Below the pieces are notes generated by a model, which had not been told where the DNA came from, made no database searches, and saw nothing but the letters and a program-made list of their open reading frames with translations. Below, piece after piece: positions 15,329 through 25,509 of a stretch of 64,000 nucleotides of DNA (the first letter of the stretch is position 1; each line of letters starts with the position of its first letter). The DNA comes from Alteromonas indica (GTDB lineage: Bacteria > Pseudomonadota > Gammaproteobacteria > Enterobacterales > Alteromonadaceae): NCBI GenBank assembly GCA_003056425.1, contig PYVY01000007.1, positions 62,001-126,000 of the forward strand, read 5' to 3'. Made by a program: the position numbers and the translations under genes.

Positions 15329-18300
15329 GTGAGTGCGGTGTTTAAGAAGGGATTTTACCTTCGGCTTGGGCTACAAACGCTTTCTTTGCTTGTACGGCGT
15401 TTCTTAATACATTTATTCGCTACAGGCTTTGTAGCAAGCTGGTTTTGTTTACCGGTCTTTGGCCAACCCGAACTGACTTCGCCGCAATTCACACGGCTTT
15501 CCACCCATCAGGGATTAGCTCAGGACACTGTTCAGGATATCCTGATAGACGAAGATGGTTTTGTTTGGTTTGCAACCGAGGGAGGCCTGAGCCGCTGGGA
15601 CGGTTACCATTTTACGACCATCAGCGGCCCTGATGATGTTTTTGTTAATGCCAGCATTGAGGCGTTGTTTCTGGATGCTTCTTCTCGCTTATGGATAAGC
15701 ACCTTCGCCGCTGGTGTCTTCACCCTGGATCTTACCACTCAGTCAATTACTCGGGTGGTCTATCAAAACGCACTGTCTACGCCATCCTGGGTCCAGACTG
15801 CCCAGGCTTTCGCCCAGTCCGGCAACGGCAGAATGTATGTGGCGCTTGACCATGAAGTGATTTATTTTGAAAGCAACACCACGACGCCTCACACCCTATT
15901 TACGTTGCCCCCTGCTATGCGAGCCTCCGAAGATATTATCCGCGATATTTGGGTGGGACCGCAGTTTCTGTATGTCGCAACGTCAGCAGGTTTTTTTGCT
16001 ACGCCATTAGTCCATTCTGATGAGCCTGTTATGGCCATAGATTATCTGGCGGATATTCCTGCTAATAGCCTGAATCAAAATACTAAACATTTGCTGGTAG
16101 ATAGCCACCGCAGGTTATGGCTATCCACCGTGCAGGGGCTGTTTAGCATACCCCTGGAGAATTTACAGCGCGCATTAGTAGCCGGACGGGTTCCTGAATT
16201 TACGCCAGTCTTACCCGATATCAATGTTTGGCAGATGATAGAAACTGAGCCTGGTGAATTTTGGTTAGCGGCCAGTCAGGGACTATTTTCCCTTTCGCAG
16301 TCTGCTACGCAACAGTGGCAAACAGTGCATTTGCTTGAACCAAATAGCGGTGAAGTACAATTAGCCAAAAAAGCCATTCTTGCTATCGCGCAGGATGTCG
16401 GTGGTAACCTGTGGCTTGGTACTGAGCTTGGCGGTGCGCTTTACTGGTCCCCAGAAACCATGACCATTAATACAATTCAAAACCAGCGGGGCGACGCCGA
16501 GCCGGTATTAACTGACAATACGGTGTGGCGGTTTTATCAGTCCGATCCGGATACGCTATGGGTAGGTACCGCAAATGGCTTAACCCGGCTTAATTTAACG
16601 ACGCTGCAAAGTACTATGCATCTGCAAGCAGGCACCGCGCTGAGCAGTACACCGTCCGCAAACGGGGTAAGCGCTGACGCTACCAACGTTATTAGCGAAG
16701 AGGGCGCAGAGATAACCAACATCCTTCCGGCGCCGGATAATACGCTGTATGTAGAAAGTTTCACCGGTATCAGGCAGTTTAACCCCCTCACCGACACGCT
16801 TAGTGTATTGCCCACTAACAATACTGCCGATGAAGCCATTTTACGTGACTGGGGCTATGGTATGGCCCTGGATACACAGGACAGGTTGTATTTTTTAGCT
16901 GACGACTTTTTTCGCTATGACCCGGCCACCCGAGCGTTAACCGTTTTACCGTTAAGCGAGCAGGGACTATCGCCACAATTGGCCGTAGAGTTTCTTGGCA
17001 CGTCGGCCAAACTGGATGGCAAGATGTTACTGGCCACGTTCGATGCGTTATGGTGGTTGGATCCGGCTACGTTAAAAGCCGAAAAACTCTATGCGTACCA
17101 GCCACAGGAAAAAAACAATTCTGTGGCGATATCGTCGTGGGCGGTAGATGATTTTAATACGTTATGGCTGGGGTTTCCCCGGTTTGGCCTGTTAGGAATC
17201 GATTTACACACCAGGCAAGTAATACATCGCTATAACACCGACAATTTACTGAGCACTGATGTAGTTTATGGTGTCACTACGGATACCGCTAATAATATCT
17301 GGTACAGCTCGCATCAAGGGGTTTTTCGCTTTTCGCCCCAGAACAAGTTAATAAAGAACTACAGCTACGGTAAGGAATTGTCGGTCTCGGAATTTAATGA
17401 AGGCGCGGCGCTGCGCCTGGCTGACGGCAAAATAGCGTTTGGTTCTACCCGTGGAGCAGTGATATTTGACCCCTTATCGGTTATTGCCTCGGATCAGGCT
17501 GGCCGGGTTCGCCGGCCTATGGCGATTACTCAGGTCGAACTTGCCTCGCGCGCGTTAAGCTTACCGCTAACGAATCTCAATGCGTATCACCTGAACCTGG
17601 AACATGACGATTTTGGGATTAAAATAGGGTTCTCCCCTATGTTGTCGGAAGCGGCCGGGCGGGGGAACTACAGTTATACCCTGAGTCGCGCCGGGCAGGT
17701 CGTTAGCCAGGGCTCTTCAGCCAATGGGCTTGCATCGTTCGCGTTTTTGTCGCCGGGGGCTTATCGGTTTGAGGTAGAGCCTGCTATTGCGCATTATAAT
17801 TACGACATCAGTCCTGCCTACATCACCTTCAACATCGCCTATCCGCCATTTCGGTCGCCGTTTGCTTACGCCATGTACGTGATGGGCACGCTGATTTTGG
17901 TCTTTATTTATTATACCCACCGGCATCAACAACTACGCAAACATGCCAATACTGAGCGCCAGTTACGGTTAATGGGTGAGGCCTTCAGGCAAACCCGCGA
18001 CTGGGTCGTGGTATTTGACCGGTGGCGTAAACCCATTGCTGCAAACCCGGCTTTTTGTACTATTTTCGGCTTAAATGCCCACCAAGCACTCCCGCAGCAG
18101 TGGAGTAAATTAACCCAACAACGCCCTGAATTGATTGATAACCTGCAATCAACCTTACAAACACTGGAGGCGGGAGCATTCTGGAAGCAGGAAACCAGCT
18201 TAAGTGGAATTGACGGTCAGCAATTTGATGTACTGGTAGATGTTACCGCAGTGGCGGGTCGGGCCGTAGCAAGACAACAGCCTAGCCATGAGATTGATCA

Positions 18301-19663
18301 TTATCTGGTGGTGATTTCAGATATTTCCGAACAAAAACGCGCCGAACGCAAACTGCAAAAGCTCGCCAGTTATGACAGTTTAACCGGCCTGGTTAATCGT
18401 AGTTTGCTACTTGATAGGTTGGACCATGCGCTAGCTCATGCGAAAAGCCATAACACCACAGTCGCAGTATTGTTTGTCGATCTAGACCGGTTTAAAGGTA
18501 TCAATGATACCCTGGGCCATGATTATGGCGATAAGCTACTGCGGGTGGTGGCCAGCAGAATGCAAAACCTGGCCAGCCGGGACGATACGGTCGCCCGGCT
18601 AGGCGGCGACGAATTCGTCATTGTGTTAGAGGATGTATCGCATCCCGACACCATCAATTCGTTTGTGGGCCAACTGATTGATGCGGTAGAAACGCCGATT
18701 ACCCTGGGTGAAGAATTTATCAGCACCTCATGTAGTGTTGGCATTGCGTTCTATCCAGGTGATGCCAGTGCACCTGCAGAGTTGTTAAAACAAGCTGACG
18801 TAGCGATGTACAGTGCGAAAAAAGACAAGGTAAATCGCTTCACTTATTACACCGCAGAGCTTAATGCACGCGCTATTGAGCAGCTCAAGCTGGAAAATAG
18901 CGTGAAACTAGCTTACCAGGAAAATAGGTTTGTGAACCATTACCAGCCTATCATGAACTGCTTAACCGGTTTACCTGAAGGGGTAGAGCTGTTGTTGCGG
19001 TGCAATATGTCTGAACCGTTGTATCCAGACCAGTTTATTCCGGTGCTTGAGCAGCTAAGGTACATTGTAGAAGTAACCCGGTTGGCCATTATACGCACCC
19101 TGGATGATTTAAGCCGATGGCGCCAGGCTGGGTTTACCGGTTATGTTGCCATTAATATATCTGCGTTACAGTTTCGCAGTGAGCTGGACCTGCCGTTGCT
19201 GCAAAAGGCCATGGCGCAACGTAATTTGCCCGCCTCGTCAATTCGTTTTGAGATTACTGAAGGCGCCTTGATGGATGATTCGCAGGTGGTTAATGAACAG
19301 CTTAAACGCTTTCGGCAGGCCGGTTTTAAGTTCGCTTTGGATGACTTTGGCACAGGGTATTCATCCCTGAGTTACCTGAAGCGTTTTCCTTTGGATGTAT
19401 TAAAAATTGACCGTAGCTTTATTGTTGGAGTAGGCGTGGACCAACAAGCTGATGCACTGGTGCATACCAGTATTCAACTGGCCAGAACCTTTGGTATGGA
19501 ATGCGTCGCTGAAGGGGTAGAGACGCCCGACCAGGCCCAATGTATGGAACAGCTGGGGTGCTATCTGCACCAAGGGTATTTATATGCGCGGCCCTTACCG
19601 GCCGCGCATATCGACCAACTGTTTAGCACCATTAACTGGCCATTACAGCCGGCTCACCATTAA
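15329..19663 (+). CDS. Periplasmic two-component-type propeller / Y_Y_Y / PAS / GGDEF / EAL sensor
   Basis: The 1444-residue protein starts with a signal sequence or anchor (about 24-46). A long beta-propeller of regulator-propeller repeats follows (LSTHQGLAQDTVQDI, DGFVWFATEGGLSRWDG, then several xxWLGTxxGL units to about residue 700), then a Y_Y_Y-like domain (about 750-835). A membrane span lies at about 844-866 and a PAS domain at about 885-1005. The GGDEF domain has an intact RLGGDEF (about 1090-1096), and the EAL domain has ELL with Glu1220 and DDFGTG (about 1338-1343). Both c-di-GMP synthesis and hydrolysis look possible. Such propellers usually sense periplasmic ligands, often glycans. 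Start is GTG with only a weak Shine-Dalgarno sequence. The stop overlaps the convergent iorB-like stop by TTAA. Confidence 0.9.
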   Translation: MSAVFKKGFYLRLGLQTLSLLVRRFLIHLFATGFVASWFCLPVFGQPELTSPQFTRLSTHQGLAQDTVQDILIDEDGFVWFATEGGLSRWDGYHFTTISGPDDVFVNASIEALFLDASSRLWISTFAAGVFTLDLTTQSITRVVYQNALSTPSWVQTAQAFAQSGNGRMYVALDHEVIYFESNTTTPHTLFTLPPAMRASEDIIRDIWVGPQFLYVATSAGFFATPLVHSDEPVMAIDYLADIPANSLNQNTKHLLVDSHRRLWLSTVQGLFSIPLENLQRALVAGRVPEFTPVLPDINVWQMIETEPGEFWLAASQGLFSLSQSATQQWQTVHLLEPNSGEVQLAKKAILAIAQDVGGNLWLGTELGGALYWSPETMTINTIQNQRGDAEPVLTDNTVWRFYQSDPDTLWVGTANGLTRLNLTTLQSTMHLQAGTALSSTPSANGVSADATNVISEEGAEITNILPAPDNTLYVESFTGIRQFNPLTDTLSVLPTNNTADEAILRDWGYGMALDTQDRLYFLADDFFRYDPATRALTVLPLSEQGLSPQLAVEFLGTSAKLDGKMLLATFDALWWLDPATLKAEKLYAYQPQEKNNSVAISSWAVDDFNTLWLGFPRFGLLGIDLHTRQVIHRYNTDNLLSTDVVYGVTTDTANNIWYSSHQGVFRFSPQNKLIKNYSYGKELSVSEFNEGAALRLADGKIAFGSTRGAVIFDPLSVIASDQAGRVRRPMAITQVELASRALSLPLTNLNAYHLNLEHDDFGIKIGFSPMLSEAAGRGNYSYTLSRAGQVVSQGSSANGLASFAFLSPGAYRFEVEPAIAHYNYDISPAYITFNIAYPPFRSPFAYAMYVMGTLILVFIYYTHRHQQLRKHANTERQLRLMGEAFRQTRDWVVVFDRWRKPIAANPAFCTIFGLNAHQALPQQWSKLTQQRPELIDNLQSTLQTLEAGAFWKQETSLSGIDGQQFDVLVDVTAVAGRAVARQQPSHEIDHYLVVISDISEQKRAERKLQKLASYDSLTGLVNRSLLLDRLDHALAHAKSHNTTVAVLFVDLDRFKGINDTLGHDYGDKLLRVVASRMQNLASRDDTVARLGGDEFVIVLEDVSHPDTINSFVGQLIDAVETPITLGEEFISTSCSVGIAFYPGDASAPAELLKQADVAMYSAKKDKVNRFTYYTAELNARAIEQLKLENSVKLAYQENRFVNHYQPIMNCLTGLPEGVELLLRCNMSEPLYPDQFIPVLEQLRYIVEVTRLAIIRTLDDLSRWRQAGFTGYVAINISALQFRSELDLPLLQKAMAQRNLPASSIRFEITEGALMDDSQVVNEQLKRFRQAGFKFALDDFGTGYSSLSYLKRFPLDVLKIDRSFIVGVGVDQQADALVHTSIQLARTFGMECVAEGVETPDQAQCMEQLGCYLHQGYLYARPLPAAHIDQLFSTINWPLQPAHH

Positions 19664-21906
19664 GCCGGTTTTATGGTCAGCGGTAAAGGCAGCTCGTGAA
19701 AGCGCTGGCCGGTAGCGGCAAATAGCGCATTGGCTAACGCGGGGGCAAACGGTGGTGTAGGGGGCTCGCCTACGCCGCCAGGCGCCGCCTGACTATCGAT
19801 AATCTGAATATCAAATGCTGCGGGTGCCTGCTGTATGCGGGCCACCTGGTAATTATGAAAATTGGTCTGTTGAATTTGGCCATTTTCGGCGGTGATTTGA
19901 CCGATAGCGCAGCTTAGCCCGAAAATTGAACCCCCTTCACACTGCGCTTTAACATGTTCAGGGTTAACTACGGTACCGGCATCAATACACACATAAGTAT
20001 AGGGAATACGCCACTGACCGTCTTTATCGATGGTAACTTCTACTACTGTAGCAACATAGCTTAAAAATGAACGGTGCGCGGCCAGGCCTAAAAACCGTTT
20101 TTCATCGTGGCGCTGGTCCCAACGGGCCGCCGCTGTTACGTTATCGATAACGTGTAATAACCGAGCGGTATCGATGGGGTATACATCTAAAGGATCGCCA
20201 TAATTATCATATTCAGCGCCCTCTTGAGCTAAATCAATATGGCGCGGCTTGCCGATAAGCTGTTGCAGGTATTGTTTACTGTCCTGTCCTGCAGCATGGG
20301 CCAGTTCATCTGCAAAGGTATGAATAGCATAGGCATGGTAAACATTGGCTACCGAGCGCAACCACCCTATACGTACATGATTTTTCGCTTTGCCTTTTTC
20401 CAGTTGAATATGCGGAATATCAAAGGGGTTATCGATAAACCCTAAGCGAAGTTCACCGGCACTCGGGGATTCTGCTTCAGTAGAAAATGTGGTGCTGATA
20501 GTGGGAAACACCGTATTATGATGCCAGGCTACTGTATTACCCTTATCGTCCAGCCCGGCTTCGATATGCTGGGCGCTAACGGTATGATAAAAGCCATGTT
20601 GAATATCATCTTCACGGCGCCAGATTACCTTTACAGGCTTGCCGGTTTGTTTTGCCAGCAGCGCTGCTTCAGCTGCAAAATCCGGTTTTGATTTTCGACC
20701 AAAACCGCCGCCCAACAAGGTGACATGAATAACGACCTGTTCTTTGGGAACGCCAAGTGTCTGCGCTACCAGATCTTGCGCAGCCTGCGGATTTTGCGTA
20801 CTGGTCCAGACTTCTACGCGTTCAGCGCTGACTCTGGCCGCCGCCGCGGGCGGCTCCATAGGCGCCTGGGCCAGCAAAGGAGCGTAATACGTCGCCGAAA
20901 GCCGCTTGTCTGCCTGTGTTAAGCCTGCGGCGCCATCGCCGCGCTTACGTACTACTTCGCCAGCTTGTTTCGCCGTATCAATGAGTTGTTGTTTTTCAGC
21001 GGCAGACTGATAGGTGCTATGCTCATTTTCTGACCAGGTGATGTTTAATGCGTCGACGCCTTGCATGGCTGCCCAAGTGTTGTTGGCCAGCACGGCAACA
21101 CCACCAAGTGGCGCAAAATTCGCGGGGGCCGAAGCACTTTTTAGCGTGATTACATCAACCACACCTTTTGTTTTACGGGTTTTCTTATCATCAACGGTTA
21201 CCGGTTTGGTGAACATCACCGGTGGCCGCTGGATAACCGCAATAAGCATATCCTCAAGCTCAATATCCTGCCCGAACACAGTATTACCACTCACCACATT
21301 CTGCATATCGATACTACGGATGTTTTTACCTACGTAACGCCATTTTTCCCTGGCTTTGGGCTTGACTAGTTTTTCATCCGGAACCGGCAAAGTGGCGGCT
21401 ACCGCCACCAGTTCGCCAAAGTCGACTTTTTTACCCGAGGGTTTATGAACCACTTGGTGCTGCTCACAATAACAGCTCTGGGCAGTCACGCCCCAGCCCT
21501 TGGCGGCCGCCTGACACAGCATTAACGCGGCGGTAGCACCTGCCACTTGTAAGCGTTCAAGATTGCGGCGGATACTGCGCGACCCATCGGTATTCTGATC
21601 GCCGTATTGTTCGTCTCCAGGGGCTTGCACAGTACTAACCCGCTGCCAGTCAGCATCAAGCTCGTCTGCAATAATCTGGGTAATGGCGGTACGTATCTGC
21701 TGTCCCATTTCCGATCGGTGGCAGGTGACAACCAGGTCACCCTTACTGTCGATGGCCACAAATACATTGGGCGCCAGCTGTTCTTGTAAGGCTGGCTCGT
21801 TAGCCAATGCCAAAGATTTTGGTGCCAGGGTAATGCCTAATGTAAGCCCGGAGCCCACTGACACCTGTTTAATAAACTGGCGTCGAGAAAGGTTAGTCTG
21901 GTTCAT
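19660..21906 (-). CDS. Xanthine dehydrogenase-family molybdopterin subunit (isoquinoline 1-oxidoreductase beta-like), Tat-exported
   Basis: The 748-residue protein has an N-terminal twin-arginine signal ([10 protein letters not shown] followed by a hydrophobic stretch), so it should be folded in the cytoplasm and exported. The molybdenum-hydroxylase features are [13 protein letters not shown] (about 400), MEPPAAAA and the C-terminal GVGEPPTPP with likely catalytic Glu714. It pairs with the [2Fe-2S] subunit encoded just upstream (ATG/TGA overlap of 4 nt). This IorB-like class usually hydroxylates aldehydes or N-heterocycles; the substrate is not readable. A cytochrome c subunit often found with such pairs is missing here. 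Cofactor supply could come from the moa genes at 39590-41288. Confidence 0.9.
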   Translation of the reverse strand: MNQTNLSRRQFIKQVSVGSGLTLGITLAPKSLALANEPALQEQLAPNVFVAIDSKGDLVVTCHRSEMGQQIRTAITQIIADELDADWQRVSTVQAPGDEQYGDQNTDGSRSIRRNLERLQVAGATAALMLCQAAAKGWGVTAQSCYCEQHQVVHKPSGKKVDFGELVAVAATLPVPDEKLVKPKAREKWRYVGKNIRSIDMQNVVSGNTVFGQDIELEDMLIAVIQRPPVMFTKPVTVDDKKTRKTKGVVDVITLKSASAPANFAPLGGVAVLANNTWAAMQGVDALNITWSENEHSTYQSAAEKQQLIDTAKQAGEVVRKRGDGAAGLTQADKRLSATYYAPLLAQAPMEPPAAAARVSAERVEVWTSTQNPQAAQDLVAQTLGVPKEQVVIHVTLLGGGFGRKSKPDFAAEAALLAKQTGKPVKVIWRREDDIQHGFYHTVSAQHIEAGLDDKGNTVAWHHNTVFPTISTTFSTEAESPSAGELRLGFIDNPFDIPHIQLEKGKAKNHVRIGWLRSVANVYHAYAIHTFADELAHAAGQDSKQYLQQLIGKPRHIDLAQEGAEYDNYGDPLDVYPIDTARLLHVIDNVTAAARWDQRHDEKRFLGLAAHRSFLSYVATVVEVTIDKDGQWRIPYTYVCIDAGTVVNPEHVKAQCEGGSIFGLSCAIGQITAENGQIQQTNFHNYQVARIQQAPAAFDIQIIDSQAAPGGVGEPPTPPFAPALANALFAATGQRFHELPLPLTIKPA

Positions 21907-22361
21907 ACTTTGTCGCCCCCGGCCGCTTGTTTAATCGCCTTTTTAATACGCGGATAAGTACCACAGCGACAGATATTACCCGCCATGGCCTGATCAATCT
22001 GGGTGTCATCGGGCTTGGGGGTGGCCGCGAGTAACGACGCCGCCTGCATGATCTGGCCACTTTGACAATAGCCGCACTGGGGCACGTCGTTTTCTGCCCA
22101 GGCGATTTGCAGTGGATGTTGATGCTTTTCGTCTAACCCTTCAATGGTCGTCACCTGCGCATTACTGACGGCCGCCATCGGCAGGCGGCAAGAGCGTGTA
22201 GCATTGCCGTCTACATGTACCGTGCACGCCCCACACAAGGCCATGCCACAACCATACTTGGTACCTTTTAATAACAGTTCATCGCGCAAATACCATAGCA
22301 AAGGCATTTGTGGGTCGCCGTCGTATTCGTGGGTTTGTTGATTGATGGTAAGCGTGATCAT
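21903..22361 (-). CDS. [2Fe-2S] subunit of a molybdenum hydroxylase (IorA-like)
   Basis: The 152-residue protein carries both iron-sulfur motifs: an N-terminal plant-type cluster ([15 protein letters not shown] then SC) and a C-terminal alpha-helical cluster (QCGYCQSGQ, then [11 protein letters not shown]). It passes electrons from the molybdenum site of the large subunit to an external acceptor. The open frame extends upstream to 22400, but the ATG at 22361 (MITLTINQ) matches family starts and follows AGGGA. The two genes overlap by 4 nt and form an operon. There is no export signal, so it probably travels with the Tat-signal-bearing partner. Confidence 0.92.
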   Translation of the reverse strand: MITLTINQQTHEYDGDPQMPLLWYLRDELLLKGTKYGCGMALCGACTVHVDGNATRSCRLPMAAVSNAQVTTIEGLDEKHQHPLQIAWAENDVPQCGYCQSGQIMQAASLLAATPKPDDTQIDQAMAGNICRCGTYPRIKKAIKQAAGGDKV

Positions 22362-22602
22362 GGCTACATTTTCCCTAAGCAGTTTATGGTAGAGCACCAT
22401 GGTTTTTAGTCTGAGTCAATATGCAATAGACGAGGTGCAGCCTCACACCGGCAGGGTTTTTTACTGGCAGCCGGGGGCTAACTATTTGTCCGGCTTATCA
22501 TTAAGTATGAAAAGGTATTATAGAAATGTACTTGAGTGATAAAACAGGCTTATTATATATTTGTGAACAATGTGTTAAGCGTAATGCTTTAAGGAACCAA
22601 CT

Positions 22603-24276
22603 ATGCCCCTGGATTTCACCGCAACAGATGTATCGGCTGTGACCGAATCACCGCTCTCCATGCTATACAAATGGGAAGCATCGAGAGGTGACGAGCCGTT
22701 TTTGCACCAGCCTAGAGCCGGCGGCGTTGAAACCTATACCTGGAAACAGGTGGCTGATCAGGCCCGCCGAGTGGCCGCCAGGTTAAACCAAATGGCCTAC
22801 GCGCCGGGTAGTAGAATTGCTATCTTTGCTAAAAACTGTGCGGAATGGTTTATTGCGGATTTGGGGATCATGATGGCCGGGCATGTGTCCGTACCAATTT
22901 TTGGTTCTGCTGGCGAAAGCACGATTCAGTATGTCTTACAGCATGCAGACGTTAAGCTCATGTTGGTGGGCAAACTGGATAATCGGGAGGCTCAGCTGGC
23001 AGCTATTCCAGCCGATTGTCATACCGTTTATTTTCCTTATCCAGACCTGACCGGCACCCAAAGCTGGGCCGATTTTATAAGTTGCGATCCTATTAACGAC
23101 AGTCCGCTGCCTAACCTTGATGCCATGATGACGATTATTTATACCTCTGGCAGTACCGGCCAGCCCAAAGGGGTGGTACATACCTACCGCACCGCATGCT
23201 GGGCAGCACAGAATTCGTTAAGTTCGCTGACACTGAATCAACATGACAGGTTGCTAAGTTATCTGCCATTAGCCCACATTACCGAACGAGTACTGGTGGA
23301 ACTGGCGGCGTTTTATGGCGGCCCGCAAATTTTCTTTGTCGAGTCCCTCGATACATTTTCCCGCGATGTCCATCATTGCCAGCCTACACTATTCATTTCC
23401 GTGCCCCGTTTGTGGACTAAATTCCAGATGGGAGTATTGGCAAAAATGCCCCAAAAGAAACTCAATGTTTTGCTTAGCATTCCAATTATTAAGGGCGTGG
23501 TGTCACGTAAAATTCGGCAGGGCCTGGGGCTGGATCAGGCGCGTTTTTGGGCCAGTGGTTCGGCGCCCTTGGCGCCAGCGATTATTCGCTGGTTTCACCG
23601 AATTGGTATTGATATATCAGAAGGTTGGGGAATGACCGAAAATAGTGCATATGGCAGCGCCAGCGTGCCGTTTCGCGAAGATAAAATTGGTTGTATTGGT
23701 AAAGCGTATGATGGCGTGGATATTCGGTTGTCTGACGAGGGCGAGATTCAGGTGAAGTCACCTTGTAATATGGTTGAATATTACCTGGAGCCAGAAAAAA
23801 CGGCGGATACTTACACCGCTGATGGCTACCTTAAAACGGGCGACAAAGGACAAATGGACGATGAAGGCTATATTCGCATTACCGGCCGCCTAAAAGATAT
23901 TTTTAAAACTGAAAAAGGTAAATATGTTACGCCTTCGCCTATTGAAGCTGCGCTTATGGTTAACTCATTGATTGAGCAGGTATGCGTAACGGGCACCAAT
24001 CTGCCGCAACCCGTTGGTTTACTTGTGCTAAGCGAGCCAGCTGGGGCGCTGGATGAAGCGACAATTAGACAAAAGCTTATAACCACGCTGGATAAAGTAA
24101 ACAGCAAACTGGAAAGCCATCAAAAGCTTGATCATTTAATTGTGGTGAATGAGCCCTGGACTATCGAAAACAACTTACTCACCCCCACATTGAAGGTTAA
24201 GCGGCATGTTTTAGAAGAGCACTATGACGCCATTATTCATGCTCAATATGATCAGCCGGTGGTTTTTAAAGCGTAG
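22603..24276 (+). CDS. AMP-dependent long-chain acyl-CoA synthetase
   Basis: The 557-residue adenylate-forming enzyme activates fatty or related acids to acyl-CoA through an acyl-AMP. The P-loop-like motif TIIYTSGSTGQPKGVVHTY (about 176-194), WGMTE (about 344), YLKTGD and ITGRLKDIFKTEKGKYV are all present, as in AMP-binding ligases. The start is supported by AAGGA 7 nt upstream. It is somewhat shorter than typical FadD-like ligases and resembles the eukaryotic-type long-chain group. It stands alone, with a 241 bp upstream region. It could supply CoA-esters to the dehydrogenases at 46165-52680, although that link is inference. Confidence 0.92.
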   Translation: MPLDFTATDVSAVTESPLSMLYKWEASRGDEPFLHQPRAGGVETYTWKQVADQARRVAARLNQMAYAPGSRIAIFAKNCAEWFIADLGIMMAGHVSVPIFGSAGESTIQYVLQHADVKLMLVGKLDNREAQLAAIPADCHTVYFPYPDLTGTQSWADFISCDPINDSPLPNLDAMMTIIYTSGSTGQPKGVVHTYRTACWAAQNSLSSLTLNQHDRLLSYLPLAHITERVLVELAAFYGGPQIFFVESLDTFSRDVHHCQPTLFISVPRLWTKFQMGVLAKMPQKKLNVLLSIPIIKGVVSRKIRQGLGLDQARFWASGSAPLAPAIIRWFHRIGIDISEGWGMTENSAYGSASVPFREDKIGCIGKAYDGVDIRLSDEGEIQVKSPCNMVEYYLEPEKTADTYTADGYLKTGDKGQMDDEGYIRITGRLKDIFKTEKGKYVTPSPIEAALMVNSLIEQVCVTGTNLPQPVGLLVLSEPAGALDEATIRQKLITTLDKVNSKLESHQKLDHLIVVNEPWTIENNLLTPTLKVKRHVLEEHYDAIIHAQYDQPVVFKA

Positions 24277-24451
24277 CGGGGTAATCCCTGTTGCTGGTCG
24301 CCTGCAGACCATGCTATAGGGTTAGAGGGTTACTACAACGCCACTTGGTACTGGCAGTGACGCCGGTGGCCGGATGGGTGCTATCGCGCGCCGTGATGGT
24401 TAGCCAGAGCCGTAATGCGGTAACAAAAGCGACCCGGGGCAATACGCTACT

Positions 24452-24476
24452 AGGCTCATCAATACAAGATGAGCCT
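24452..24476. repeat. Hairpin between convergent genes
   Basis: A perfect 9-bp inverted repeat (AGGCTCATC and GATGAGCCT) has a 7-nt loop. It lies between the convergent acyl-CoA synthetase and dUTPase genes. No T-run follows on either strand, so it is not an obvious intrinsic terminator. Confidence 0.5.
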
Positions 24477-24502
24477 GGATACCACGGGCAACAATGGTGT
24501 GT

Positions 24503-25156
24503 TTATTGCGGATAGCGGGCGCGCAGTCCGGCATACACTAAGTCGCTGTAGCTTGCCGCGTCTATATCAAGGTCCGCTAGTACTTCTACCAGATGTTCAT
24601 TGTCTTCACGGCCGTGCCAAACCTTCAGGTAATGGCCTTCTTTGTAGCCGTTATCCTGACGAAAGAAGTTAAGAATATTTTTGCCTACATACTGTCGATA
24701 TAATTCAGCGGCCGGCATTTCACATTGTTCGACTATTTTCATAAACAGCGGGACGCTAAAGCGTTTCGCCGCGCACAGCCCCGCCATAAGTTCCAGGTTA
24801 TCCAATAAGTTTTGTTGGGCAAATGCATATGTGTGGCCATCAAAATCAAGGCTGACAGGCGTATCTTGTAACTCTGTTGCTAACTGCGCCGCCGCCTGAT
24901 CACTATTGCCGTCAAACCGAATTAAACAATCAGATAATGCGAAGTGCCATATATCCACCAGTTCCATTTGCAGCTGCGGCAAATCTTTTGCCTGGGCTTT
25001 CCACCATTTCCAGCCATGATGTTCTATGGCTTCTACTGACTCCACCATTGCTGCGCGCAGGTAGCCATAGCCAGCGTGCAACCACTGAGGATTAACTTTA
25101 GCATTCATTTTATCCTGTAAAGAGAGCATAGTGGCGATGTGTTGTTGGCTTAGCAT
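24503..25156 (-). CDS. All-alpha dUTPase (dUTPase_2 / MazG-superfamily)
   Basis: The 217-residue helical protein resembles the dimeric dUTPase_2 family, which hydrolyses dUTP to dUMP and limits uracil in DNA. Metal-binding motifs are visible: ESVEAIEHHGWKWWK (about 39-53) and ELVDIWHFALSD (about 65-76), then KNILNFFRQDNGYKEG near the C-terminus, a family signature. It is full length. It is transcribed alone, leftward. It is unrelated in fold to the trimeric Dut enzyme. Confidence 0.88.
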   Translation of the reverse strand: MLSQQHIATMLSLQDKMNAKVNPQWLHAGYGYLRAAMVESVEAIEHHGWKWWKAQAKDLPQLQMELVDIWHFALSDCLIRFDGNSDQAAAQLATELQDTPVSLDFDGHTYAFAQQNLLDNLELMAGLCAAKRFSVPLFMKIVEQCEMPAAELYRQYVGKNILNFFRQDNGYKEGHYLKVWHGREDNEHLVEVLADLDIDAASYSDLVYAGLRARYPQ

Positions 25157-25340
25157 AAAGGACGCATTCCTGGAAAAAGGAAGGAATTGTACCTAAGCGA
25201 CCGCGAGGAGAAAAGGGTTACAAGAACATTCCCGTTTCTGTGCATTATATTGGTGCGCTTGCACCATGAAACACGGCCTACCTATTTTCCCAAACCCCTA
25301 AAAATTATCTAAGTAATTGAATTATAAAAATTAAAATTGT

Positions 25341-25356
25341 TGGCACATAAGCTGCC
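25341..25356 (+). promoter_or_regulatory. Sigma54-type (-24/-12) promoter
   Basis: TGGCAC at -24 and TGCC at -12 give the exact GG-N10-GC spacing (GG 25342-25343, GC 25354-25355) required by sigma54. The expected transcription start is near 25367. No protein gene starts downstream on this strand before a strong terminator at 25454-25500. Confidence 0.6.
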
Positions 25357-25366
25357 TTAGCTATTA

Positions 25367-25500
25367 GTGTTAACTGTGTAATCCTTTGGCGCTAACCATG
25401 TTCGGTGCCAGGCAACGCCGAAACCCGGTTGTCAAAGGGTTGCCCGTGACCTTACCCATACAGATTTTTCGTGTCCTGAGGTCTGTATGGGTTCTTTTTT
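25367..25500 (+). ncRNA. Candidate sigma54-dependent small RNA of about 134 nt
   Basis: A -24/-12 promoter lies at 25341-25356 and an intrinsic terminator ends the transcript at 25454-25500. Inside, AATCCTTTG (25380-25388) can pair with CAAAGGGTT (25433-25441) over 9 bp with one G-U. Small hairpins lie within, such as ACC-N6-GGT, CCG-N5-CGG and GGCGC/GTGCC. No ORF in the span has a Shine-Dalgarno sequence. Known sigma54-driven sRNAs in related bacteria include Qrr and GlmY/GlmZ. I see no clear Qrr core or GlmZ sequence, so the identity is open. The region lies between the dUTPase gene and recC. Confidence 0.5.
25454..25500 (+). terminator. Rho-independent terminator of the candidate sRNA
   Basis: An 11-bp perfect stem (ACCCATACAGA 25454-25464 with TCTGTATGGGT 25482-25492) and a 17-nt loop are followed by TCTTTTTT. 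It cannot end recC, which lies downstream, and the plus strand has no upstream protein gene for more than 1 kb. Confidence 0.85.
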
Positions 25501-25509
25501 CCTGCGCTG

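Noticed and set aside
24313..24497. Minus-strand open frame reading TALRLWLTITARDSTHPATG
   Set aside because: It looks protein-like but has no usable start and is bounded by stops within a convergent spacer; kept only as a note.
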